Source: Algoriphagus sp. AGSA1 (GTDB lineage: Bacteria; Bacteroidota; Bacteroidia; Cytophagales; Cyclobacteriaceae). Taken from it: a stretch of 64,000 nt of DNA. Positions 43,179 to 51,382 of the stretch are shown one piece after another. The stretch is from the NCBI RefSeq assembly GCF_021390545.1, contig NZ_JAJUWR010000031.1:1-64000 (forward strand), written 5' to 3'. Both the position numbers and the translations under genes were made by a program. Under the pieces are notes generated by a model. It saw only the letters and a program-made list of their open reading frames with translations, ran no database searches and was not told the origin of the DNA. Within the stretch, counting starts at the first letter, position 1; the number at the start of each line of letters is the position of its first letter.

Positions 43179-43363
43179 GTTTGGCAGGGGTGGTCACCAT
43201 GATGCTGCTGTCGGTGATCGCCTACTTCCTGAAGCTGCTGATCGAGGATACCCGTCAGTTGCGGGATGAGTTGGCCAAACTGAAGGAGCTCTTTATCCGC
43301 CTGGAGGCAGAGCAGGCTTTGATCAAGACCGTGATGCAGCAAACTAGAAGCCCGCCAGAGTAG
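43154..43363 (+). CDS. Small holin-like membrane protein
   Basis: The 69-residue frame starts inside the end of the DUF5675-like gene. One membrane helix (LLLSLAGVVTMMLLSVIAYF, about 6-25) is followed by a coiled coil (QLRDELAKLKELFIRLEAEQ). This shape and the neighbourhood fit a phage-type holin or spanin-like partner. It is too short for a firm family call. Confidence 0.6.
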   Translation: MSGAELLLSLAGVVTMMLLSVIAYFLKLLIEDTRQLRDELAKLKELFIRLEAEQALIKTVMQQTRSPPE

Positions 43364-43599
43364 TACGTCATTGCGAGGAGGCCAAAAGCCGACGCGGCAG
43401 TCTCATTGTATTGGTTACTTCAAAGGGTGAGAAGATCCCCGTCATTTCCAGCCAAGGGCTGGCAGGCGACGACCGAAGGAGCGTGCCTGCCGAAGGCATG
43501 GAAATGATATAAACGGCCGTGGTCTGACAGACGGTGGTCAGTGGACATCCAAACATCGGACACCGGACACCCAACATCTAACATCAAACAACAAAAACC
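43364..43599. repeat. Intergenic stretch with a CGTCATTGCGAGG-type repeat
   Basis: CGTCATTGCGAGGAGGCCAA at about 43367 is a known kind of dispersed intergenic repeat found in many genomes. The rest shows short palindromes (CCAGCCAAGGGCTGG region). No gene is seen. Confidence 0.5.
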
Positions 43600-43848
43600 A
43601 TGAACATACTCACAGAAATCTCCGACCGGGCCACCGCGCCCACACCGCCTTTCTTCCAGCGAGTAAAGAAGATCGGCCTGATCATCGCAGCCGTGGGCAC
43701 GGCAGTACTCACCGCACCAGGTGCCGTCCCCGCCGTGTTGCTTACCTATGCGGGATATGCGGTCACGGCAGGCACCGTCCTGGTCAGCATCTCTCAGCTC
43801 ACCGTAGATGGGCAGAAGCTGAACGGACAGCTGATGGCTGTAAAGTAA
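43600..43848 (+). CDS. Small two-helix membrane protein, holin-like
   Basis: The 82-residue protein has an N-terminal ISDRATAPTPPFFQRVKKIG segment, then two membrane helices (LIIAAVGTAVLTAPGAVPAV and a following YAGYAVTAGTVLVSISQL). Small proteins with this start occur with DUF6266/DUF5675-like genes in Bacteroidota. Holin-type pore formation is inferred from size, topology and context only. A terminator-like hairpin follows at 43873-43901. Confidence 0.65.
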   Translation: MNILTEISDRATAPTPPFFQRVKKIGLIIAAVGTAVLTAPGAVPAVLLTYAGYAVTAGTVLVSISQLTVDGQKLNGQLMAVK

Positions 43849-44794
43849 GTACTATGATTCATAACCTTAAACCCGGGCAGGACTCTTGTCCGGTTTTTTT
43901 TAACCTTTGAGGTTTACAAAACCTCAAAGGTTTATGCCCCAAGCCCTTGCCAAGGGCAAGGCCTGTAAATGCCCAGAATGCGATTCTGGGTCAACGAAGT
44001 CTATATGTACCCAGAGTGCCAACGGCACGATCAGTGGGGCAAAGACCGGCTGGCAGGCCTGGGCAATATTGGTTTTAGTCCGGAGGCTTATCCATTATAG
44101 AGGCCGGTTCAATTCAAGATATTGTGTGCCTGTGGCTTTGCCTGATCATATAGCCAAATCCAGAAAAACCTGCCAGGTTCACCTCTTCGCGTCTTGATGA
44201 AACCGCTGTTGGTATTCACTCCCAACAGGAAAACCTGGCAGGTTTGGAGCAGTGGTGGCAATTTAAAATTACGGGATAGGAACCTTCGGTGGAGACCATT
44301 TCCTTTTCAACTATTAAAGGGCTTTTGCAAGCTCGGTTTCGTCGCTGATCTGGATTTGTAATCCCGATCCCCTATCCTAGGATCTGAAATCCGGGAAGAG
44401 GTGCGGAATACCGCGACTTCCCCAAATTCCTGCCTGTCCGACGTGGCGGATCCCCGTCCCCGAATGACGTCCATGGGCAAGCTTTGACGGAACTCTGTAC
44501 CACCAGCCCTAGGTTGTGGCGTGCCTTTTTACCGTCAGTAAAACGGCCTATGATCCTGAAAATAATTTTTCCAGTAAAAACCCCGAAAAATTTCATACTG
44601 ATAATCAGTATTTTACGAAAAACAGGCTTTTGGGATGATTTTGGTATCTACTCACTTTTATGCCGAATATATACCTGATTTGACGGTTCGTGATCAACTG
44701 GTTTTTAAATGATTAAAACAATACCCTATATAGGGTAATTTTTTTTATGGAAAAATATGATTTGAATTGCGGGATTTTATTCAGATATAACGCT
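43849..44794. repeat. Gene-free stretch with several inverted repeats
   Basis: There is no gene here. A weak terminator CCGGGCAGGACTCTTGTCCGG plus T-run lies at 43873-43901. ACCTTTGAGGTTT and AAACCTCAAAGGT form an inverted repeat at about 43903-43932. AAACCTGCCAGGTT (44166-44179) has its complement AAACCTGGCAGGTTT at 44231-44245. TCCTAGGATCTGAAATCCGG at about 44376 is like the duplicated block at 31942. ACCCTATATAGGGT at about 44721 is a short palindrome before the next gene and may be regulatory. Confidence 0.6.
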
Positions 44795-45034
44795 ATGACA
44801 ACCAAGCTATTGTTTTCCCTCACGCTGTTATTGATAGGATTAAATGGCTATGGGCAATCAAACCTCCAGAAGATCCCGGCAGAAAAAGAGGAGTTGGGAA
44901 ATGGGGTGAATCGCTCGGCAATGACGCAGAAGCTGCTGGAAAAAGTAGAGGAACTGACTGTTTATCTGGTGGAGCAAAACTCCAAAATCAAAGCATTGGA
45001 GAATGAATTGAATGATTTAAGGATCAAACAATAA
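44795..45034 (+). CDS. Minimal secreted protein with fibre-type tail
   Basis: From MTTKLLFSLTLLLIGLNGYG the protein has 79 residues: a signal peptide and then only the conserved tail seen in the larger neighbours (NGVNRSAMTQKLLEKVEELT, then a coiled coil LENELNDL). The longer frame from 44747 adds 16 residues that would spoil the signal peptide. It looks like a fibre-like gene whose variable head was lost, and it may be a remnant. The next gene starts 12 bp later. Confidence 0.6.
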   Translation: MTTKLLFSLTLLLIGLNGYGQSNLQKIPAEKEELGNGVNRSAMTQKLLEKVEELTVYLVEQNSKIKALENELNDLRIKQ

Positions 45035-45046
45035 CGATTAAGAGAT

Positions 45047-45919
45047 ATGAGTAAAAATGTACTTCTGCTGCTTTCTGTCCAGATCATTTTTTCTGTTTCG
45101 GGCTTCGCACAGGTTTATACTAATCCCAGCACCGGGGATGTCGGTATAGGGACAAGTTCACCTGTCAGAAAACTCCATGTGGTAGGAAATACCAGGATTC
45201 AACGGAGTAATGATTTGAATTATTTGGATTTTTTATTTGATGCGGGGTATACAACTATCATGGCAGACCATCCCGGCACAAACCAGAAAAGCCTGATTAT
45301 AGGCGTGGGCCCATCAAGTTCTTCGGGGACAGACCGCCACATCTATTTTCAGGCGGGCAAATCCTCGGGGGTTATGCAGACCAGAATGATTATCCGCGGA
45401 AACGGGAATGTTGGGATTGGGACTACCAGCCCGACATATAGACTTGAAGTGACAGGTAATTCCAAGTGGACGGGGAATGCTTCCAGTTATACTGAAGTGA
45501 ACTCTAACACAAATGGACAGTACCTAAGACAATATGGAAATGATGGCTCAACCCAGAGCTGGTTGATTAGAGGGTATGCCGGAACGGATGGGGTTCAGGC
45601 ATTTTTTGATGACGGTGGGATAAATGTAAACGGCACGGTAAAGACAAAAGAAGTCAATGTCACGGCCACCGGCTGGGCGGATTATGTCTTCAGGCCAGAA
45701 TACAAACTGATGCCCTTATCAGAACTGGAAACTTTTATACAAAAGAACGGTCACCTTCCCGATGTGCCCACTGAAGCTGAGGTAATGGAAAACGGGGTCA
45801 ATCTGTCAGAGATGAATGTGAAGCTGTTGGAGAAGGTGGAGGAGCTGACGCTGCATTTGATACGTCAGGAGGAGTTGATAAAGGATTTATATAAAAGAAT
45901 TGATAGCAATGAAAAATAG
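45047..45919 (+). CDS. Secreted tail-fibre-like protein, paralogue 1
   Basis: This 290-residue protein has a signal peptide (1-21) and a variable beta-rich head with short motifs such as DVGIGTSSPVRKLHVVG and NVGIGTTSPTYRLEVTG, as in phage-type fibres. Its conserved C-terminus includes VKTKEVNVTATGWADYVF, HLPDVPTEAEVMENGVNLSE and a final coiled coil. The tail replaces the S74 chaperone domain of related fibres. Surface display is likely but the role is unknown. Three paralogues follow in tandem with overlapping ends. Confidence 0.75.
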   Translation: MSKNVLLLLSVQIIFSVSGFAQVYTNPSTGDVGIGTSSPVRKLHVVGNTRIQRSNDLNYLDFLFDAGYTTIMADHPGTNQKSLIIGVGPSSSSGTDRHIYFQAGKSSGVMQTRMIIRGNGNVGIGTTSPTYRLEVTGNSKWTGNASSYTEVNSNTNGQYLRQYGNDGSTQSWLIRGYAGTDGVQAFFDDGGINVNGTVKTKEVNVTATGWADYVFRPEYKLMPLSELETFIQKNGHLPDVPTEAEVMENGVNLSEMNVKLLEKVEELTLHLIRQEELIKDLYKRIDSNEK

Positions 45920-46694
45920 AGTCTGTAAGGTTGTATATACATTTTTGTGCTTAGTAACAAGTGTTTCACTTGGATACGCACAGACGAACTTATTTCCGCC
46001 TTCTGGAAATGTGGGCATAGGTACTACCTCTCCAACTGCTCCACTTAATATTCAAAGGGGGACAGCTACAAGTCAATATCCTTCTGTGACAAGTTTGGGA
46101 AACGTAATGCAGAAACTTGATTATGGGGACAATTCCATAGAATTAGGAGTAGCTGCGGCCTCTAATTCTCGAAGAATGTGGATTTTAGCCCGTCATAAGA
46201 ATTATACTTCATATGGTAAATATTACGGGACACTCCACTTGCAGCCAGATATTGGGGACAAATCAAATTTTAGGGGAATAGGCATTGGATATACAGTGGG
46301 AACGGCAGTTTCTATAGGAACCCATCTGGCCGTAAATGGAAAAGTGGGGATAGGTGTAAGTGCTCCTACAGAAATGCTGGAGGTCAATGGCACTATAAAG
46401 ACCAAAGAAGTCAATGTCACCGCAACCGGCTGGCCGGACTATGTATTCAGATCCGGATATCAGCTGATGCCCTTATCAGAGCTGGAAGCCTTTATCCAAA
46501 AGAACGGCCACCTTCCCGATGTCCCCACTGAGGCTGAGGTAATGGAAAACGGGGTCAATCTGGCGGAGATGAACGTGAAGCTGCTGGAGAAGGTGGAGGA
46601 GCTGACGCTGTATGTCTTGGAGTTACAGAGAAAGAGTGAAGAGCAGGATGAATTGATTAGAAAACTAATAAAGCAAAATCAGAATGAGAAATAA
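45909..46694 (+). CDS. Secreted tail-fibre-like protein, paralogue 2
   Basis: The chosen start MKNRVCKVVYTFLCLVTSVS gives 261 residues; an ATG three codons earlier is also in frame. Signal peptide, a GNVGIGTTSPTAPLNIQ head motif, a different middle part, then the shared tail (HLPDVPTEAEVMENGVNLAE). The gene start lies within the last bases of paralogue 1. Its first ~120 bp are almost identical to the start of paralogue 4 (47333), showing recent copying. Confidence 0.75.
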   Translation: MKNRVCKVVYTFLCLVTSVSLGYAQTNLFPPSGNVGIGTTSPTAPLNIQRGTATSQYPSVTSLGNVMQKLDYGDNSIELGVAAASNSRRMWILARHKNYTSYGKYYGTLHLQPDIGDKSNFRGIGIGYTVGTAVSIGTHLAVNGKVGIGVSAPTEMLEVNGTIKTKEVNVTATGWPDYVFRSGYQLMPLSELEAFIQKNGHLPDVPTEAEVMENGVNLAEMNVKLLEKVEELTLYVLELQRKSEEQDELIRKLIKQNQNEK

Positions 46695-47343
46695 GATATT
46701 ATACAGCTTGTGTTTTTTGTTTATAACCGGAATTGCTCGTAGCCAGACTAATAACTTTCCACCTTCTGGAAATGTTGGGGTGGGAACCCTAAATCCCAGC
46801 AATGTCCAAGGATGGAACAAGGTGTTGGAGGTTTATGGAAATAGCTCCGCCAAATTATTGGTTTCAACAAATCTTGAATCGGTTAAGGTGGGATTGTTTG
46901 CACATTATAACTGGTCTGGGGCTAGAGGAATTGTCGGAACAGAAAGTAGCCACGACTTGTCAATTCAAGCCGGATATAGTGAAAAAATAAGAGTAAAACT
47001 TAACGGAAATGTGGGAATCGGGACGAATAATCCAACCCATAAGCTTGCGGTAAACGGAACAATTCAGACAAAAGAAGTCAACATTACCACCGCCGGCTGG
47101 GCGGACTATGTATTCAAGCCTGAGTATAAGCTTATGCCCCTATCAGAGCTTGAGGCCTTTATCCAAAAGAACGGACACCTTCCCGATGTGCCCACTGAGG
47201 CCGAGGTAATGGAAAACGGGGTCAATCTGGCAGAGATGAACGTGAAGCTACTTGAGAAGGTGGAGGAGCTGACGCTGCATTTGATACGTCAGGAGGAGTT
47301 GATAAAGGATTTATATAAAAGAATTGATAGCAATGAAAAATAG
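46684..47343 (+). CDS. Secreted tail-fibre-like protein, paralogue 3
   Basis: This 219-residue protein is the shortest of the set with a complete head. It has a signal peptide (ITGIARS end), PPSGNVGVGTLNPSNVQG, NVGIGTNNPTHKLAVNG, then the shared tail. Its last ~60 bp, coding LHLIRQEELIKDLYKRIDSN, are the same as the end of paralogue 1. It overlaps both neighbours. Confidence 0.75.
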   Translation: MRNKILYSLCFLFITGIARSQTNNFPPSGNVGVGTLNPSNVQGWNKVLEVYGNSSAKLLVSTNLESVKVGLFAHYNWSGARGIVGTESSHDLSIQAGYSEKIRVKLNGNVGIGTNNPTHKLAVNGTIQTKEVNITTAGWADYVFKPEYKLMPLSELEAFIQKNGHLPDVPTEAEVMENGVNLAEMNVKLLEKVEELTLHLIRQEELIKDLYKRIDSNEK

Positions 47344-48109
47344 AGTCTGTAAGGTTGTATATACATTTTTGTGCTTAGTAACAAGTGTTTCACTTGGATA
47401 CGCACAGACGAACTTATTTCCGCCTTCTGGAAATGTGGGAATCGGAACAACAAGCCCTATTACATCCTCGAACTATACAATTCTGGATATAAAAGGTAAA
47501 GCTGCAAATCAGGGAGGGTATATCCGCTTCGCAACTTCCGACAATTCCGGGGAAGCTAGGATTTTTGTTACCCATGAGCGTTTGCTTTATGATCTACAGA
47601 AATCCGATATGTACTTCCAATGGAGGAATTCCAACAATACACAGGTGCATAGATTAGGGAGTGATGGATCGGCCATATGGAACGGAAATGCATCCAGCTA
47701 TACGGAAATCAGATCCAATACCAAGGGTCAGTATATCCGACAGTATGCGAATGATGGGACAACTTCTAGCTGGCTTATTAGGGGTTATGCGGACAACGGG
47801 ATCCAGGCAATTTTTCATTCGGGTGGAATTCAGGTCAATGGCACGGTAAAGACAAAAGAAGTCAATGTCACTGCCACCGGCTGGGCGGACTATGTCTTCA
47901 AACCTGAGTATCAATTGATGCCCTTATCAGAGCTGGAAACTTTTATACGAAAGAACGGGCATCTTCCCGATGTGCCCACTGAAGCAGAGGTAATGGAAAA
48001 GGGGGTCAATCTGGCGGAGATGAACGTAAAGCTGCTGGAGAAGGTGGAGGAGCTGTCATTATACATCATTTCATTGGAAAAAAGAATTCAAATTTTGGAG
48101 GATAATTAG
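47333..48109 (+). CDS. Secreted tail-fibre-like protein, paralogue 4
   Basis: This 258-residue protein has the same signal peptide as paralogue 2. A middle part resembles paralogue 1 (WNGNASSYTEIRSNTKGQYI against WTGNASSYTEVNSNTNGQYL), and the shared tail closes it. It is a mosaic of its neighbours. It is the last of the set before the Rhs region. Confidence 0.75.
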   Translation: MKNRVCKVVYTFLCLVTSVSLGYAQTNLFPPSGNVGIGTTSPITSSNYTILDIKGKAANQGGYIRFATSDNSGEARIFVTHERLLYDLQKSDMYFQWRNSNNTQVHRLGSDGSAIWNGNASSYTEIRSNTKGQYIRQYANDGTTSSWLIRGYADNGIQAIFHSGGIQVNGTVKTKEVNVTATGWADYVFKPEYQLMPLSELETFIRKNGHLPDVPTEAEVMEKGVNLAEMNVKLLEKVEELSLYIISLEKRIQILEDN

Positions 48110-48188
48110 GATTGATACTAATAATGAAATTCATGGATTTTTGGAGTTGAAATTATAGTTTAAAAAATTACTTAGTTAAAAATTTAAG

Positions 48189-51100
48189 ATGAAAAATATT
48201 TTATATGTAGGCTTCTTCTTTGTGTGTATGGATGTCTCCTCAATAAATATTGATAGGCAATTCCAAAACGCAACCCTTGATAGTATTAAACAAGATACTG
48301 TTTCAACAGATAGTACGGAACTTTTTGTAAGTAAGAGCTCAGTAAGTCAAAATAGTTACAATCCTGGAATTGAAAAAGTTATTCCTCCTTCACCAAATGC
48401 AGCATCGTTAGCAAAATATGGGAGCATCCCAGTAGGCTTATCTACGGGGATACCATCTATTTCCATCCCTGTTTATGATTATAGCTATCAGGATATGTTG
48501 AATTTATCTGTTTCCCTATCCTATCATGCAGGAGGAGTAAAAGTAGATGAAATGTCGTCTAATGTGGGGATAGGTTGGAGTTTGTTTGCAGGAGGAGCCA
48601 TTACTCGCGTCATGAAAGGCATTCCTGATGAAACAAATACTTATGGTTTTTGGAACTCAGCTAACCTTCCTGCAAATGATTTTGAAGGAAATGACGGGAA
48701 TTCCCCAAATATGCGTAGATACAATAGGATTAATGCAGGTGAGGAAGACAGTGAAATAGACGTGTTTAACTTTAGTTTTAATGGGATTTCAGGAAGATTT
48801 GTTTTCGGCAAGAACAATGATTTTTTGATGCTGACACAACAGAATTTGAAAGTAGATCGCACCATCCAACAGGTGTCCGGGAATGCTCGCATAACAAGTT
48901 TTACAATCACTGATGATAGGGGGATAAAGTACATTTTTCGGGATGTAGAAAGAAATACGTCTAATTGGATCGCCTATGGGCCGGGCAAAAGTGCTGATTC
49001 AGCTTGGTATTTATCTGAAATTCAATCCCCTTCTGGGATTGATAAGATAAGCTTCACCTATGAATCTTCAGCTTATATGTACAATATTACATCGACCCTT
49101 ACTTTTGGCGTAGCTGTAGTTGGTGCCAACTTGCCGGCAGCACCTGGCAATGCCTCTAATTTGCAGCAAAGTGTTGCAGGAAAGAGGCTTAAGAGGATAG
49201 ATTTTCCTACAGGCGAGTATATGAGTTTTACATATAATTCTTCTCAAAGGACTGACCTGCCTGGGGATTATGGGCTTCAGAAAATTCAGTTAATATCCCA
49301 ATTTGGACAGAAAGGTGTCAAATTAGTTCAGAATTATTCGTTGAACAGGCTTACCCTTACTGCCGTCCAATTGACACAGGGGGCAAGTGAATCTGTTATT
49401 GGAACTTATTCTTTGGATTATTTTAACTCCTACAATCTGCCCGACAGACTCTCCGCCAAACAGGACCATTGGGGGTTTCATAATAATAACACTACGACTA
49501 GTTTAATTCCAGCGGAAACTTTTGTCAATCCGGTTGGAGGATATTATTCACTTCCAGGAGGTAATAGAAATACCGATCCACTTAGAGTAAAAGCAGGATC
49601 CCTAACTAAAATCACATATCCCACTGGGGGATATACCCTGTTTGAATTGGAATCAAATACTGCTAGCGATAATAGGATTGGGACAAATGTCAGCGTAGGG
49701 GGACTGCGAGCAAAGAGAATCTCTGACTACGATAAAAACGGGATCCTGCTACAGGCAAAGGAGTACGAATATGTATTGGAAGGTACTTCTAATTCTTCGG
49801 GGACTCTTGGGATTTTACCCGTTTATTCATACGGTGTTTTTTATGATTTTGAAACTCCTACATTTCCCCCACCTTTGCCATCCTATGCATTTGGACAACA
49901 TAATCAGGTAATGCGATCTGCCTCTCCGATAACTGAGATTTCTTATGTTAACGGAAGTGCGGTTTTGTACAAGCGAGTGGTTGAGAAACGAATTGAAGGT
50001 AGTAATCATGAAGGGTATTCTGTTAGCTACTTCAGCAATTATACGGATGCTCCAGTAGTTAATTTCAGCACTTTCCCCTTTGTTCCGCCTAACTTTAGAA
50101 GTTGGACGTTTGGGTTGCTCCAACATGAAGATGTGTTCGATAAAAATGGAGTTTTGCTTAGAAAAACCACAAATGACTACAATCATATAGCGGACAATTA
50201 CGCAAATAATCCCGTTAGACGGAATAATTTCCTATCGTTATCCCTTGCGCCGGTTAAATATCTATATACAGGGAATTCAGAAGCGAATCTCCATGATTTT
50301 TGGACAAGTCAGGGAGGGATAATGTTTATTATTTCCAAGGATTATTTACCGGTCTCAGGAAGAAGCCAACTTTCTAAGACTACAATTGAAGATTTCTCTG
50401 TCAATGACCCTTATGTAAAAACAATTGACTATACCTATGATAATAATTATTTCATGAAACTGTCAGAGACTATTCGAAACAGCAATGGTGAATTGATAAA
50501 AACAGAAATTACTTATCCTCATCAAAAAGTTGCTTTGGGCCAAGATCCCTCCGGCGTGTATGCCGAAATGATCCAAAGGAATATTACCTCGCCGGTAGTT
50601 AAGGCGGAAGTTTACAAAGGCTCAACTTTTTTAAACTCTACAAGGATAGATTATTTTAAACCTCATACTGGTGTTTATGTGCCCCAATATGTCTATGAAA
50701 AAAAAACCTCCAATTCTGAATATGGTACGTCAGTTTTTTCCGAGTATGATAATACTGGCAGATTAAAAAAATACAAGGCAACCCCAAATTCTAATTTCAG
50801 TTTTTTTCTATGGGATACTTTTGGCAAATATTTAATGGCAAAAGTCGATAATTTGACCAACTCCGACAAGGCGTATTATTCATCCTTTGAAACCAGTGAA
50901 AAAGGTGGGTGGTCGTACGCTGGATCTACATTAACCACTTATAGTAAAACAGGAAGAAGAGCTTATTCTCTATCAAATGGGGCGATATCAGCAGCAGCAA
51001 TTCCTGCCAGTAATGCCAACCCCTATAAGATAGCATTTTGGGCGAGGGCTACTGGGACATCAGCAACCGTTAGTATATCTGGTCAGACCCAGGCTTTGAC

Positions 51101-51374
51101 TTCAGCCTGGTTGTTTGTGGAAAAAACAATTACAAACACTAGTGTTAATATTTCGGGGTCAAATGTGATTGTGGATGAATTGAGAATGCATCCATTGAAT
51201 TCCATGATGACTACTTATACATTTGAGCCAATTTCAGGAATAACGTCCACTACAGATTCAAGAGGACAAATTCTTTCATATGAGTATGATCCTTATTATC
51301 GTCTTAAAACCATCAAGGACGAGGACGGAAACATATTGGAGCATTACGAATACAATTATTCCACCGGTAACTGA
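48189..51374 (+). CDS. Large secreted YD/Rhs-type repeat protein
   Basis: This 1061-residue protein has a short N-terminal hydrophobic start and then a beta-rich body with SpvB/Rhs-like features (SLAKYGSIPVGLSTGIPSIS, LSVSLSYHAGGVKVDEMSSN, VGIGWSLFAGGAITRV). YD-type repeats follow (SYEYDPYYRLKTIKDEDGNI near the end). It has no toxin tip and no Rhs core ending. In Bacteroidota this kind of gene stands before an Rhs gene with a DUF6443-like start, as here (9 bp gap). The two products may assemble into one shell. It is more AT-rich than the following gene. Confidence 0.8.
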   Translation: MKNILYVGFFFVCMDVSSINIDRQFQNATLDSIKQDTVSTDSTELFVSKSSVSQNSYNPGIEKVIPPSPNAASLAKYGSIPVGLSTGIPSISIPVYDYSYQDMLNLSVSLSYHAGGVKVDEMSSNVGIGWSLFAGGAITRVMKGIPDETNTYGFWNSANLPANDFEGNDGNSPNMRRYNRINAGEEDSEIDVFNFSFNGISGRFVFGKNNDFLMLTQQNLKVDRTIQQVSGNARITSFTITDDRGIKYIFRDVERNTSNWIAYGPGKSADSAWYLSEIQSPSGIDKISFTYESSAYMYNITSTLTFGVAVVGANLPAAPGNASNLQQSVAGKRLKRIDFPTGEYMSFTYNSSQRTDLPGDYGLQKIQLISQFGQKGVKLVQNYSLNRLTLTAVQLTQGASESVIGTYSLDYFNSYNLPDRLSAKQDHWGFHNNNTTTSLIPAETFVNPVGGYYSLPGGNRNTDPLRVKAGSLTKITYPTGGYTLFELESNTASDNRIGTNVSVGGLRAKRISDYDKNGILLQAKEYEYVLEGTSNSSGTLGILPVYSYGVFYDFETPTFPPPLPSYAFGQHNQVMRSASPITEISYVNGSAVLYKRVVEKRIEGSNHEGYSVSYFSNYTDAPVVNFSTFPFVPPNFRSWTFGLLQHEDVFDKNGVLLRKTTNDYNHIADNYANNPVRRNNFLSLSLAPVKYLYTGNSEANLHDFWTSQGGIMFIISKDYLPVSGRSQLSKTTIEDFSVNDPYVKTIDYTYDNNYFMKLSETIRNSNGELIKTEITYPHQKVALGQDPSGVYAEMIQRNITSPVVKAEVYKGSTFLNSTRIDYFKPHTGVYVPQYVYEKKTSNSEYGTSVFSEYDNTGRLKKYKATPNSNFSFFLWDTFGKYLMAKVDNLTNSDKAYYSSFETSEKGGWSYAGSTLTTYSKTGRRAYSLSNGAISAAAIPASNANPYKIAFWARATGTSATVSISGQTQALTSAWLFVEKTITNTSVNISGSNVIVDELRMHPLNSMMTTYTFEPISGITSTTDSRGQILSYEYDPYYRLKTIKDEDGNILEHYEYNYSTGN

Positions 51375-51382
51375 TTTTTAGA

